A stretch of 64,000 nt of DNA from Gambelia wislizenii (GCA_030847615.1 JAUMIR010000002.1:119296309-119360308); one strand, 5' to 3'; positions 1 through 12,095 are shown, numbered from the stretch's first letter. Translations and numbers: made by a program. Notes: a model not told the origin generated them from the sequence alone.

Positions 1-80
1 AACAAATCTTGCCAAGAAAACCTCTTGATAGTGTCGCCATAAGTCGAAAATGGCTTGAAGGCACACAACTAACATCAATG
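1..80 (+). mobile_element. Sauria-type SINE, 3' part
   Basis: aacaaatcttgccaagaaaac, gtcgccataagtcgaaaatg and gcttgaaggcacacaac form the Bov-B-like tail of the SINE; the tRNA-like head lies left of the window. Confidence 0.8.
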
Positions 81-713
81 GGACAGAACATTTGCATACC
101 ATGGCTGTCACTCGTTAATTGCTCCGGTCTGCAGTTGCTTGAGTTCTGCAAGCCTTGAGTCTCACCAAAATAAAATAATACGTTAGCCAAAACTGTTCAC
201 AAATGTATCAGTTCAAACTTGCCTGTAGGATGAAACCATAGGCAAACAGTAAAGAACAAAAAACCCAAAAGTATAACCGCGCATTTTTAGATACAGGGTT
301 CTGATCACATGCTAAACTGATTAGTCTTTAGTGTGCTAATAGGGCCTTACCTTGCTGCAACAAAAATTTTAGTGTGGGCCATCTTGGGTCCCATATTGAG
401 AAAAAGACAGGATATAAATTAAACAAACCGATTTTTAGGCATATAGTACTGGCAGCTGTAATATGAAGACAGTCTTACTCTTTGTTTTCTATCAAATGTA
501 TCTTTTCTCTGGTTTTAAGGAATAACCATAAACCTACAATCTGCTCATATAACCATAATACTTGCAGACACTACTTGACATCACAGGATATAGAAAAATA
601 TCCTTTATAGTTACCTGCAAAAATTTTCACTGTTGGAATCTGATTTAGATTTGCTAAGGTGAAAGTAAAAAAACCTCCGAGTATACCACAGTTAACATAG
701 TCAATTTGTTCCG
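81..713. other. No recognisable feature
   Basis: AT-rich sequence with no ORF of note; no known repeat was identified by eye. Confidence 0.6.
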
Positions 714-1300
714 AGGCATTACTTTAACAGAAAATTTGGTATCAGAGACAGAAATAACATGGAAAGAATAGGAATAGCACCATTAAAAAGAAGAGCAGTT
801 CAACATGTTTCAGCAAACTTTTTATCCAATAATATGCAAATATGAAATGAAACACCAATCAGGGTATAGAAGTAAAGAAAAACTTTCTGAATCTTCTAGA
901 GACCACTTGAAAGCTTCCAAAATGCATCCAGGGATATTTTTTTCTTTCACTAGCCTCTTATGATTTCCATTTTGGTGATTGAACTTAAGACATTTTTGAG
1001 AACATAGTGAGGGGAGCATGTGATCACGGCAAGCTAATATGCTTTCCCTTTTTTCTCTGTTCTGCTATGCACACATACTCAGCAAGGTATTCTGGAGGCA
1101 GCTGCTGTTTACCTTGCCTGTTGTTGGGAGACACACCAGCTACAGTAGGCTCACCTGGAGAAGAATCCCACTATTTCCCAGCTCAAGCTTTATTGCTTTG
1201 TTTACTGTGGACATGCCGCTGCAGCCCAACACCAATCCTCCTTCATTGTCCTCCCAATAGAGATGTTGCTAAAAAAACCTTCCAGCTAGACAAAGGACAA
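714..1300. repeat. Duplicated 0.6-kb sequence, copy 1
   Basis: The uninterrupted counterpart of 23856-26117. It contains short ORFs in two frames that are not conserved in the other copy, so they are not credible genes. Confidence 0.65.
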
Positions 1301-1449
1301 GGAAGATAAGGGGGTTGGGTGGGCTTGAAAAGTCTTTTTAAAAAAAACTTCCTTTGTCAGAGGCAAAACATCTGTAGTCTGGAGTGAGTGGCAAAACTCT
1401 CAGAGCTGCTTCTATAAATGAACCAATGACTATTAGGTGTTCAGGGTAA

Positions 1450-1525
1450 ATATTATTATTATTATTATTATTATTATTAGGATTTATATTCTGCCTTTCT
1501 ACCAAAATGGGATTCAAGGTGTTAT
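1450..1525 (-). mobile_element. L3/CR1-like LINE 3' end with (ATT)n
   Basis: An (ATT)n tract at 1450-1481, then ggatttatattctgcctttc and aaaatgggattcaaggtg, the inverse of a LINE 3' end. Confidence 0.65.
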
Positions 1526-3194
1526 GATACCAAACACAGGCTAATGTAGAACCAACCCCAGTGTTGTGTCCATCCTACAAGTTATTTCAGTCTGGAAAAG
1601 ATGGGTAGATTTGCACATTAGTTAGTTATTTTTCATTCCATCAAGCATTTTCTACACAGAAGGACCTCAGTGTGAGAAACAATCTTCGTAGTTCATCATG
1701 TCTTCCAAATGCTCTTGTCTGTATGGTTGAACGTACACACAATAAAATACCCACATGTACATTTTTTCACTCATGACTGTAGATAAGATTCATATAATTT
1801 CTCTGCAGGGGAAGCAATTTCCATGCAGACAGTTTCCTCTTTAGAGATGATGCCAGGTACTCCTCAACTTGTGGCTTGTCTGTGTTTGTGTAAATCCAGG
1901 GGGGCGGAGCTATAGTGCATGGTGCTAAAATGCTATTTTAGTCCAGGAGAGGGCAGCTTTCATCTGCTTTGAGTGTACCCTTCCTATTTCAAACAACCTA
2001 GGCTGCTGTTTAGATTTTCAGTTTACGGTAATTTCTGGTTTATGTGAAGGAGCTAGAAGTGTGGTTTGGACCATCCAGCCCAGACAATGAGCGATTTGTT
2101 CCAACTTTGCTGTGTTCTGTGGTATTTCACCCTCTGCTGAGAGGTTTCCTTGGAATTGTGAAATATGACCGACTTATGCTAACCAAACCCATCAGTTTCT
2201 GGCTGCTGTGGCCAGGGAAGCTCTAATCAAGTTGCGGCCTTCTCAGGAGCAGAATGAAGTTATGATCTGGAGAGAGCTCAAGTTGATGCCTAGCTTTTGC
2301 ATGGATATGACATGGGAGAACTACTAAAGGGGGTTTCATTCTCCCCTGCCATTGATCATATGGCCATTTAGCTTTCTGTACACAACAGAATGTGTGTTAA
2401 TTTGGTTTAAATTGCTATTGAACCACTTGGGCTTCAGTAACTTCAGAGAGATAAATTTATATACTCTCCTTTTTTTGTATAAGCTTTAGGGTTAAACAGG
2501 ACTCTTGGTCAAGCAGAGAGCACTTGTGTTTTGACAATACAGAAAGCACTGTTGATGCCAACTTCATTTACGTAATTTAGGGTTGGAGGAAGGTTTAGTG
2601 GGGGAGTCAGCTGGTGCACGGACTTCACTTTGCTCCCACACACACACACACACAGAGTTTAGGTGGATAGTTTTAAGTGTAAAACGTTTGCTACAATGAT
2701 AGCATTTAATATCACTATGGGGCTGGAAAATTTATTCAATGGATTCAGTTGTAATTTTTAAAAATGTGAACTATTTTAATCTGAATACTTAATCATACCA
2801 TATCTGCAGCTTGGCAGCGGAACAAGATGCTTTTAAAAATGGTGGCTTTTCCCTTTGTTAAAGGATTTTAAGCACAGCTGGATGGTCACTTGTCAAAGAT
2901 GCTGCAATTTTCTACTTCAGCAGAGGTTAGATTGAATTGCTTTGAGGTTTGCTCTTTTGAGGCAGGTACTTCCTTAACAGAGGTATTTCTCTCTCTCACA
3001 CACACAGGAGGAAATGCCTCTTCAGATGGTGCTTGCTATGATCCAGAGATGCATAATCTAACATAACTAGTGGTATTTGCTCCAGAACTATTGGCTTGTT
3101 CTTGCAATAATGTGCAGATGTAATTAGTCAATTAAAAATTCTACAATCATTTGGACTAGTATTCCTATAAACATGTGACATGTCTCTGTAGGTT
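1526..3194. other. Non-coding, nothing recognised except (CA)n at 2636
   Basis: Short ORFs only (for example 2044-2226), without family resemblance. Confidence 0.6.
2636..2656 (+). repeat. (CA)n microsatellite
   Basis: About ten CA units following gctccca. Confidence 0.9.
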
Positions 3195-3277
3195 GCATTT
3201 ACGCTATAGAAATAATGCATTTTGACACCACTTTAAATGCTGTAGCTCCATCCTATGGAATCCTGGGATTTATAGTT
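3195..3277. mobile_element. Palindromic hAT-like MITE, left half
   Basis: gcatttacgctatagaaataatgca... through ggaatcctgggatttatagtt. It belongs to the family seen intact at 27956-28173. It is interrupted by the L3-like LINE; the flanks ttatagtt and ttttagtt may be the decayed target duplication. Confidence 0.7.
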
Positions 3278-4446
3278 AGATAGCTGATTAATTGATTGAT
3301 TGGATTTATATCCCGCCTTTCTTCCAAGATGGGATTCAAGGTGACTTACCATAATTTTAAAAATACAACTAAAACAAAGAATTAAATTAATTACCATTAT
3401 TAAAATATGATAGTTAAAAACACAACATGAATTAAAAACATAATATCGATAAAAATACAACATTAAAAGCAGCACACCAATTAAAATTCACATTTCAAAT
3501 GCCTGCCTAAATGAGAATGTCTTCAGCTGCTGATGAAAAGAGAGCAGGGAGGGGGCCAACCGGACCTCCAGTGGAAGGAAGTTCCACAGTCTGGGAGCAG
3601 CCACACAAAAGGCTCTCTCCTGAGTTCTCACCAACTGCACCTGCAAAAGAAAGCCCTCCCCTGCTGATCTTAACACTCAGGCTGGCTTGTATGGGGAGAT
3701 CTGGTCTTTCAGATAGTCTGGACCCAAGCCATTTAGGGCTCAAAACCAGCATTTTGAATTCTGCCCAGAAATGGACAGGTAGCAATGCAGCTGTTTCAAC
3801 AGGGGAGGGGGTGGGGTCATGTGATCCCTGTATCCAGACCCAGTCAACAGCCTGGCCACAGCATTTTGGACCTGCTGAAGTTTCTGAATAGTTTCCAAAG
3901 GCAGCCCCCCAGATAGAGTCTGTTACAGTAGTTCAAACAGCATGTAATCAAGACATGTGTCACCATAGCTAGATCCGACTTATCAAGGAATGGGCACAGC
4001 TGGCACACTTGTTTTAACTGTGCAAACACACTTCTGGCCACAGCCGAAACCTGAGCATCTAGGCTCAGATCTGAGTTTAGGAGCACACCCAAGCTACAAA
4101 CCTGAGATTTCAGGTGGCATGTGTAACCCCCACCCAGCATGTCTGAATCCTTATTCCCTGATCTGCCTTTCTATTGACCAGGAGCACCTCTTTCTTGTCT
4201 GGATGAAGTTCAATTTGTTCAACCTCATCCAGTCAATTACTGACAGCAGACACTGGTTTAGTACAGAAACAGCTTCCCTGGAGTCAAATGGAAGAGATAG
4301 AGTTGTGTGTCATCAGCATACTACATACTGATGACACTGAACCCCAAAACTCCGAATGGCCTCTCCCAGCAATTTCATATAGATATTAAACAGCATGGGG
4401 GACAAAAGTGAGCCCTGAGGGACACCAGAGGTTAGTGGCCAGGGTT
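3278..4446 (-). mobile_element. L3/CR1-clade LINE fragment
   Basis: The minus strand encodes, with breaks, PQGS(L)LSPMLFNIYMK and CHQYADD-type RT segments near 4300-4440, and SLDAQVSAVARSVFAQLK at about 4030-4070. The conserved C-terminus VAAPRLWNFLPLEVRLAPSL lies near 3540-3600. The 3' end is the 'gcgggatataaatccaatca' tail at 3290-3320. It splits a MITE whose halves flank it. Confidence 0.8.
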
Positions 4447-4572
4447 TTAGTTTTACAAGGTTTTTAGCCTTTTAGCTAGTGCCTCACATAACTACAAATC
4501 CCAGGATTCTGTAGGATGGAGCTATACCAGTTACAGTGTCTAACTGCATTATTTTTACAGTGTAGATGTATC
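4447..4572. mobile_element. Palindromic hAT-like MITE, right half
   Basis: gttttacaaggtttttagcc then aactacaaatcccaggattc and ...gcattatttttacagtgtagatgta, the inverse of the left half at 3195-3277. Confidence 0.7.
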
Positions 4573-5289
4573 CTGTATTCCTGTAGTACCTGATGTTTTT
4601 TAATTTTATGCTGATATTTACTACAATATATGACATTACTTTGTCTGGGTTTCCCCCCTCTCTGTTTTAAGCTTTTAGATTAGGGCCAGGGGAACCTCTA
4701 AATGGCATGTATGATGCTTGTGTTTGGTGTGCAAAGAGAAGCTGCACATACTCAGCCACTCAACCCCAAAAGAATCCTTAATTTGAATCTACCATGGTGT
4801 TTCCTCAGGTGTTTCTCTCTGCATTTTGCACCTTTACTACCCTGAACAATGGAAATGTAACAATTGTGTGAAGCATGAAGCACCCTTTTTTTCCCCAAGG
4901 CATGGACATGCTAAAAAAAAACCCACCTAGTTATAATTAACCAATTAGAAAGGAGCCTTTAGTATATGAGATTCCAGATTTCAGATTGATCTCAGTTAAT
5001 CTCCGATCTGAGCAACACTCCTGTGTTCTGCAGACTGGCACTGAAAGTCTGTCCATCTTTTTATCTCCTAAAGGAATTAGTCTCTTCCTAATGACAGAAC
5101 AGCTGAATAGGCCTTCCCTTTAGATTTGCTTGGTTTTGATGGTAAAAACAGCTCAGAGTATCTGACTTGACTTTCAACCTGTGTGGCCTTAACACAATTC
5201 CCTTAAATCACAGTGAGAACATGCCAGGTTTATATGTTTCTAAAGCACCTGTCCCATCAGTTTATTTCTGTATATATTTCTACAGATGA
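4573..5289. other. Non-coding, nothing recognised
   Basis: Unique-looking sequence between the split MITE and CR1. Confidence 0.55.
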
Positions 5290-5945
5290 ATGGATATATA
5301 GATCAAGGGAAGTAACAGTACCACTTTGTTCTACTTTGGTAAGACCTCACCTGAAATACTGTGTCCAGTTCTGGGCACCACAATTCAAGAAGGATTTTGA
5401 CAAGCTGGAACGTTGTCCAGAGGAGGGTGACCAAAATGGTAAAAGGTCTGGAAGCCATGCCCTATGAGGAGCAGCTTAGGGAGCTGGGTATAGATTTTCC
5501 TTGGCTTTTTTCTTGGGATGCTGGCCGTGAAAGTCTTCGAGTTCACATGGAGCTGGGTATGTTTAGCCTGGGGAAGAGAAGGTTAAGAAGTGACATGATG
5601 GCTATGTTTAAACACTTGAAAGGATGTCATATTGAAGAGGGAGCAAGCTTGTTTTCTGTTGTTCCAGAGACTAGGACACAGAGCAATGGATTCAAACTAC
5701 AGGAAAAGAGATTCCACCTAAGCATTAGGAAGACCTTCCTGACAGTAAGAGCTGTTCAGAAGTGGAATACATTGCCTTGGAGTGTGATGGAGTTTTCGTC
5801 TTTGGGGGTTTTTAAACAGAGGTTGTATGGCCATCTTTCAGAAATGCCTTGATTGTGTATTCCTGCATGGCAGGGGGTTGGACTGGATGGCCCTTGTGGT
5901 CTCTTCTAACTCTATGACTCTATATAATACTGTATTATATAAAAC
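5290..5945 (+). mobile_element. CR1 LINE 3' fragment
   Basis: Codes for the CR1 RT C-terminus in broken frames: [46 protein letters not shown], and FKQRLYGHLSEMP at the end. The 3' end ggttggactggatggccctt...ctctatgactctat is the CR1-type octamer terminus. Confidence 0.88.
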
Positions 5946-5949
5946 TGTA

Positions 5950-6120
5950 CAGTATATCTCAACTTGTCTATCTATTCATCCCACCTTCCCCGCAAAACTG
6001 GGACTTAAGTGGCTTATAGTTAAATAAGATACAGTTAAATTAAAACCATTAAAAAGTTAAAATACAGTTTGAGACTGCATTGATAACAGAAAACATAGTA
6101 CCCACTCAGTTAAAAGCCCC
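5950..6120 (-). mobile_element. L3/CR1-like LINE 3' end
   Basis: tctattcatcccaccttcccc and aactgggacttaagtggctta, adjacent to the CR1 end at 5945, followed by an AT-rich LINE-like tail. Confidence 0.6.
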
Positions 6121-6892
6121 CACCCCACCTGATTATCAAAGTCTGGCTGCCAGTAGAAAGAAAATTATTAATGGTTTGATTCCTGTAATGCAAGATCACA
6201 AATCGCAGAGGGTTTTTTTTTTAAGTTCCTAAGATGTACGAGCAGTCTGAATATGGAATGAAAATCTAAAGGTTTTGGCTCAGCTTTCACTCCCCTCAAA
6301 TGCTTACTCAGTTCTGATAATGTGAAACAAAAGCCTGTTGGTTTTTGGATTTCTGAAGTGTGCAACCCTCCTTATCCACAAGACCACTGAGACCCTGCAG
6401 GGGCTTTTGAAGGTCTTGCCAAAGTGCAAAGGGAAAGCTTTCCAGGAACCATTAAAAGGCATTTCCACATCCCCACCCCCAACTGTGGCCTGGGGAAACT
6501 AGAAAGATTTGGCAACTTCTCCTGCTTTGAAAACTGAAAAGAGACCTCCCCAGTTTCAGCAAATGATGCCGCTTGCAGTCTTTCCTGGTGACAAAAGGTG
6601 GTTTCATTCTCAAAGGGCACATGCTGTGCTGTGTGACTGGACAGGAAGAGTCTGACAGGGCTCCAGAGAAGAGGTTTGCCTCTGCATTAGAAGAAAGTGT
6701 TTTGCTCCTGGAGGAGCAACAAAGGGGGGCAGATGGAGTGTGCCCCCCCATTGAATCAGCACTGGATCATGTAATGGTGTTGATGGGTGGCTCATTTGGA
6801 AACAAGTCCAAAGCAGAATTTTGGGGCAATGAATGCAGGGGAAACAGTGTCTTGGCTACAAGGCAAATTCCAAAGGACATATTATATCAATA
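6121..6892. other. Non-coding, nothing recognised
   Basis: Overlapping short ORFs occur on both strands at 6372-6890; none resembles a protein family and none has a convincing start or splice context. Confidence 0.55.
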
Positions 6893-7420
6893 ACTATGTG
6901 ACGAATGTTGCTGTCCTTGAGCAAGCAGGGATCACCAGCATTGAGGCCATGATATTGAGAACACAGCTGCGCTGGGCAGGGCATGTTTCTAGGATGGAGG
7001 ACCATCGGCTCCTCAAAATAGTACTGTATTCTACGGTGAACTCGCCACGGGTCAGCATAAGAGGGGCGCTCCAAAAAAGCGATACAAGGACTCCCTGAAA
7101 CAACACCTCAGGCTCAGCCAAATTGATCACCAACAATGGTCCGCCCTGGCCTCCCATCGGGAGGCATGGAGACACACTATCCACAATGCTGCAGCCTTAT
7201 TTGGGAACTCACGCCGAACAAGTCTTGAAGAGAAATGACAACGCAGAAAAAATCACAACCCGGAAACATCACCAAAGGAAACCTTCTACTGTGCTTTCTG
7301 CAACCGGACTTGTCTATCTCGGATTGGCCTTTTTAGTCATCAGCGCACTTGCAGAAAGCGCAGGATGAGTCCTTCCTGAATTTTCGTTTGCGAAGAGAAG
7401 CCAGAGAGAGAGAGAGAGAT
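6893..7420 (+). mobile_element. 5'-truncated copy of the zinc-motif LINE
   Basis: Starts at actatgtgacgaatgttgctg and ends with gccagagagagagagagag at 7400-7420, matching the last 0.53 kb of the complete copy. Frameshifts break the C-terminal domain. The zinc-motif region (about 7285-7365) is recognisable only out of frame. No convincing target duplication was found. Confidence 0.85.
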
Positions 7421-7817
7421 TACGGCAACAAAAAAGGCACAAAGTTCTTGGTGCAAGCTTTTGAAATGCACACATTTCTTCCTCAGGGAAATTCGTTTTT
7501 AAAAGGCATGTAAGAGAAAGGAGTGGGGAAGTGACTGTTCAGTGGTTTCCTCCTCACTTCTGCATGTTGTTTTGAGATGGTATGAAGGGAGAGTCTGTGC
7601 AGGCAAAGCAGGTTCATTTTCAGTGAGAACAACAAAGGCAATAAAAAAGAACAATAAAATTTGGTTCTGCCTTTGAAAATACAGTACAAAACAAAACAAA
7701 AATCCCACATACAACCAGACCTCTCCCAACCCCTATTTCTATCCACTGCAAAGCTTACAGGCCACTTGTAGGAAGAGAGCTGTGAGTTCCTCAGGAAGTC
7801 TGTATGTTGTTTTTGCC
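7421..7817. other. Non-coding, nothing recognised
   Basis: The short minus-strand ORFs at 7483-7821 are low complexity and extend into a MITE. Confidence 0.55.
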
Positions 7818-8008
7818 ACACTACACAATTATAGCACTTTCACAACACTTTAACTGCCATGGTTGCATCCTGTGGAATTCTGGGGCTTGTAGTGTCATGC
7901 AAAATTTAGAATTCTCTGCTCTAAAGCTTCTCCAAATTATAAATCCCAGGATTCCATTGGATGCAGCCACGGCTGTTAAACTGCTTTAATTGTGCAGTGT
8001 GAAAGAGT
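7818..8008. mobile_element. hAT-like MITE
   Basis: cacactacacaattatagcac at the left is inverse to tttaattgtgcagtgtgaaag at the right; the interior has ggaattctggggcttgtag and aaatcccaggattcc. Non-coding. Confidence 0.7.
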
Positions 8009-8538
8009 CTTACCAGACCCCTTGCTGGTTAGAGGACTCTGGGGAGCTGTTTTCCAAAACATATTTTTAAAAAACCAGGAAAACTTTTCTGGTTTGAGGC
8101 AATTATTTGATGGAGCAGGTGCCATTAAACCTATTGCCCTATTATTGTCTTCTCCATAGTCCACCCACACCACCTCAATATTTATGCTAGCATTTGACTT
8201 GGTGCTTGAGTATTAAGTATGAGGTACTTACACTTGAAGGTCCTGCTGTAGCACTCCTACCATTTTGAAACACCACTAAAATTTTGAAACACAAATAGTT
8301 CTAGACTGTCTTCTGGATGAAAATGATTTTTATTTTTTACAGTATTTTTATTTTTGAATAGCCATGTTCATAAAATCTTACATGAATAAAAGAGAACAAA
8401 TATGTTCCTCACCAAAAATGAAAAAAGTAAAAGTAAAAAAGGGATCAATAGTTTTGTAATGATATGATACAACAAGAACCTAAGAATACATGAATTATAT
8501 TTTGGGAGATGTTCTGAAGAAAATGAAAGGTAGAAAAG
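8009..8538. other. Non-coding, nothing recognised
   Basis: AT-rich; no feature. Confidence 0.55.
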
Positions 8539-8541
8539 TTG

Positions 8542-8572
<31 letters not shown>

Positions 8573-8776
8573 TGTGTGCTTTCACGTTGTTTCAAACTTA
8601 TGGCTACCCTAAGGTGAGATTTGTTCAGAGGGGGTTTGCCTTTGCCTTCTTCTTAGGCTGAGAGAGTATGACTTGCCCAAGGTCCCCCAGTGGGTTTCCA
8701 TGGACAAGTGGGAATTCGAACTCTGTTCTCCAGAGTTGTAATCCAATGGTCAAACCACTACACCACACTGGGTCTC
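8539..8776 (-). mobile_element. Sauria-type tRNA-derived SINE
   Basis: Read on the minus strand: tRNA-like head (gtgtagtggtttgaccattgg, B-box-like gttcgaattcc), body, and tail ending in a (CAGCAG)n/(CAA)n tract, seen on plus as (TTG)n(CTG)n at 8539-8575. Confidence 0.85.
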
Positions 8777-8797
8777 AGAACAGTAGACATTTTATTA

Positions 8798-9030
8798 TAC
8801 AGTGGGTCCTTGGTATCCACAAGGGTTTGTTCCAGGACCCCACGTGGATACCAACATCCATGGATGTTCAAGTCCCATTATATACAATGGTATAGTAAAT
8901 GGTGTCCCTTTTATAAAATGGCAAAATCAAGGCTTGCTTTGTGGAATTGTTTTATATTGGAATATTTTCAAGCTGTGAATAGTTGAATCTGTGGATACAG
9001 AATCCATGGTTACAGAGGGCTGACTGCATA
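8798..9030. mobile_element. Tigger-like MITE
   Basis: TA-cagtgggtccttggtatcc at the left and gagggctgactgca-TA at the right. The interior has gtttgttccaggacccc and cccttttataaaatggcaaaatcaagg. The intact counterpart of the element split by the LINE at 46.7 kb. Confidence 0.8.
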
Positions 9031-9940
9031 AGTGTTCTACAAAATTAAAAGTAAAGTTTGTTTGTTTAGTTTGCCCATGGGTTTAACTGTATAAAATTTG
9101 CAGTATCAAATGTTATATTATTCATCATAATGCCACTGTGATGCTCAAACAGTTGGGTGCTATGGAGCCATCATGTGGTGAGCAAAATTGACCTTTGGAG
9201 GAAGTATCTCATTTTGTCAGGTGCAAAAGAATCATAGTTTGAGTGTTTGGAAAATGCAACATCCCATAAGTAGGACATCATTGTGAGAACAGAAATATGG
9301 GATAGGTGCTGCAAATGAAAAACAAACAGTACCCCTGGTCACATGGAAAGTTCCTTAATGATTGTCCCTACCCAGATGGCTCCTGCCAAATTATGAAAAG
9401 CCAAGTACAGTGCACACATGCTGTTCAGAGATAAACTCTAAAAGTAGTGTGAGTGACTTCACTTGGCAGCATTCCATTGCCTAGCCCGGCCGCTGCTTGG
9501 TATAAAAGAAAGGAGGGGCTGTGATTTCTATAAACTTCAGAGCCTTATCAGTGGTGTCAGGCCAGACTCAGGGTGGGTGTGATGTCCATGGAACCAAAGG
9601 AAAGGATGTCTACACCCAAGAGAGGGTGGAATAGTTTAGGACAGGATGGATTTCAGGGTGTCTGTGAGCTTGGATGGGAATATAAAACCATATCTTTATC
9701 TTCAATAACCTCTCTCTCTGACATTTAGCATTTCCTTCAGTTAACAATCTAGGCAACAAACGACAGTACTGTATTATTAGCAGTGCCACTGATGTTGTCA
9801 CCAAAAGAAATCACACGTAGCTTCATACCTCATTATAGTCCTTGCAGAATATCTAAAAATATAATTTAAGCTCAGCACTAATAATTTGAAACTACTGTAG
9901 TTATTCGACCCACCACTAGATCACATGTGATTGCAGTCCA
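9031..9940. other. Non-coding, nothing recognised
   Basis: A cataccc-free, AT-rich stretch with tataaaag at 9501-9508. A TATA-like word alone is not enough to call a promoter. Confidence 0.5.
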
Positions 9941-10626
9941 AATTGGAGCATGTCCAGAGAAGGGCAACTAAAATGGTGAAAGGTCTGGAAACGATGCCTT
10001 ATGAGGAGAGACTTAGGGAGCTGGGTATGTTTAGCCTGGAAAAAAGACAGTTAAGAGACGATCTAGATTTTCAGACAACACTGTTATAGTGTTACTATTC
10101 CACTTTATTTGTTATGGCTGCCTCATGTTGAATCCTGGGATTTGCAGTTTAGGGAGGGGCATTTGCAACTCACAGCCAGAGAGATCTTAGGCCTCATTAA
10201 ACTACAAACCCCAGAATCCCACAGCAGGAAGCCAGAGCAGTAAAGTAGAATAGTAACACTATAACAGAGTAGTCTGAAAATCTCCAATATGATAGTCCTG
10301 TTTAAGTATTTGAAGGGATGTCACGCTGAGGATGGAGCGAGCTTGTTTTCTGCTGCTTCAGAGACTGGAACACGGAGCAATGGATGCAAGCTCCAGGAAC
10401 AGAGATTCCACCTCAACATGAGGAGGAACTTTTTGACAGTAAGAGCTGTTCGGCAGTGGAACACACTCCCTCGGAGCGTGGTGGGGTCTCCTTCCTTGGA
10501 GGTCTTTAAACAGAGGCTGGATGGCCATCTGTCGGGGATGCTTTGATCAAGATTTCCTACGTGGCAGAGGGTTGGACTGGATGGCCCTCGTGGTCTCTTC
10601 CAATTCTACAGTTCTATGATTCTATA
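9941..10626 (+). mobile_element. CR1 LINE 3' fragment split by a MITE
   Basis: The CR1 C-terminal coding and 3' end, interrupted by the MITE at 10063-10286. The end tctacagttctatgattctat is the typical CR1 terminus. The open stretch 10289-10546 is retrotransposon protein, not a host gene. Confidence 0.87.
10063..10286. mobile_element. hAT-like MITE inside CR1
   Basis: The left end agattttcagacaacactg is inverse to agtctgaaaatctcca on the right. The interior acactgttatagtgttactatt also occurs inverted. It interrupts a CR1 copy between 'ttaagagacgat' and 'atgatagtcctg'. Confidence 0.8.
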
Positions 10627-10888
10627 AGGGTCCATAGGCTTCACTGGGCTGCCAAAAGTTTCCATAGCACAATAAAGGGTAAGAAGCCCTGGTTTAGGAT
10701 GAGGAAATTTGAGGCTCATTCCCTTAGGCATTTGCCAACATAAGGTCTGCCATTACCCCCCCCCCAAAAAAAGAGTTCATATTGGTTGAAGGACACTCAT
10801 GACCTTAAATTTCATAGTACCTATTTGTGGATCTGTTCCCTTTTACCACACTAATCTCACATGAAACACTGCCTTGCAAACTCAGCTC

Positions 10889-11050
10889 CCAATAATAATA
10901 ATAATAATAACTACTACTACTACTACTTTATTTTTGTACCCCGCCTTTTGCCTATTAGGCAATCAAGGTAGCTCACAACAATTGGATATAAAAACAAGTC
11001 CATAACAATAGTAATAACTTAAAACAATTTACCCCTCGCCCCAGGAACCA
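10889..11050 (-). mobile_element. L3/CR1-like LINE 3' end with (TAA)n(CTA)n
   Basis: (AAT)n(ACT)n at 10889-10926, then taccccgccttttgcctatt and aggtagctcacaacaattgg. Confidence 0.65.
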
Positions 11051-11060
11051 TTAGAATCTT

Positions 11061-11599
11061 AGGGGTTGTCTAAATGGTGAAAACACTCCTCACAGAATGT
11101 GAGGAGAATATGGCCTGTCTTAATGGCATCCCGCATTGTATCACCGTATTCAGAAGGGGGGGATAAATACGCCATATACTCCATAGGAAAACTTTGTGGC
11201 TTTCCCTGGAGCTTTTAAAATACAGCGGGGGGGGGATGTGCATTCCAGCTTTTTGGGACAAGCGACCAAATTGATTCACTTTCCCAAAGGAGCAGGAGCT
11301 GAAAGCTGATTGGCCAGATGAGCACAGGGGGCGCGGCTTGCTAACAAGCCAAGCACACATAACTGCCATGATTTTAAAATACTCTTTGGCAGCAGCAACA
11401 AACAGGATTAATTCACTCGTGGCCACCATCCTGATTCACAGGCAGGCCCATTTGCATAGCAAATAGCTTCTCATGCATGTGACCTGTCAACCCCCACCCT
11501 CCACTTAAAAAAAAAACCCATTAAGACAAATTGCAGCTACTGCAAGTTGCCTTTACTGTGGAACAATCCGCTTATTTTTGCCTCATATAGACAATCCCT
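11061..11599. mobile_element. GGGCTTGT-type DNA element, about 0.54 kb
   Basis: Left end aggggttgtctaaatgg, right end catatagacaatccct. The interior matches the other copies (aactgccatgattttaaaat variant). No clear target duplication. Confidence 0.7.
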
Positions 11600-11999
11600 C
11601 AGACACGAGGACTGTTGCCTTCCATATCCTGACTGCCTCATATTACTCAAGTCTTCTTTTTCTGCCATGACTGACTTTTTCATGCTCCCGTCTGTGCTGC
11701 ACTATGTTTTGGATTTACATCTCTGTTTCACACAGCTTCTGTTTCATATTTGAAATTCTCACTGGGAGGTATCTCTAGAAAATACCAAGGAGAGAGAGTA
11801 AACGAGTGTCCCCTTTCTACCTCTAGTAAATACTGACAATAATGATGAGAAACATCTAATTACACTCAGAGAATGTGAAGTCGAAGGCTTCCATGGGCTG
11901 AGAGGGGGTCATAACTAAGTAGCTGATCTAGGATTCTAGAAAGTGTTTTAAAGGGATTGATTGTTTAATGCTTTTTTAACTTTAGTACTATATATAATT

Positions 12000-12095
12000 T
12001 TAGCTTATTTTGTTAAAACTTATTGTAATCCACTTTAAGTCCCATTTGAGGAGAAAGGGGGGATATAAATCAAATAAATAAATAAATAAATAATA
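12000..12095 (+). mobile_element. LINE 3' end with (AAAT)n
   Basis: ttgtaatccactttaagtccc and gggggatataaatcaaataaa, ending in an (AAAT)n tract. Confidence 0.6.

Noticed and set aside
8368..8595. ORF with a run of glutamines on the minus strand
   Set aside because: The run is the (CAG)n tract at the 3' end of a SINE; no protein context.
10289..10546. Small conserved-looking protein gene
   Set aside because: It is the CR1 reverse-transcriptase C-terminus; the same text occurs at 5.4 and 45.4 kb.
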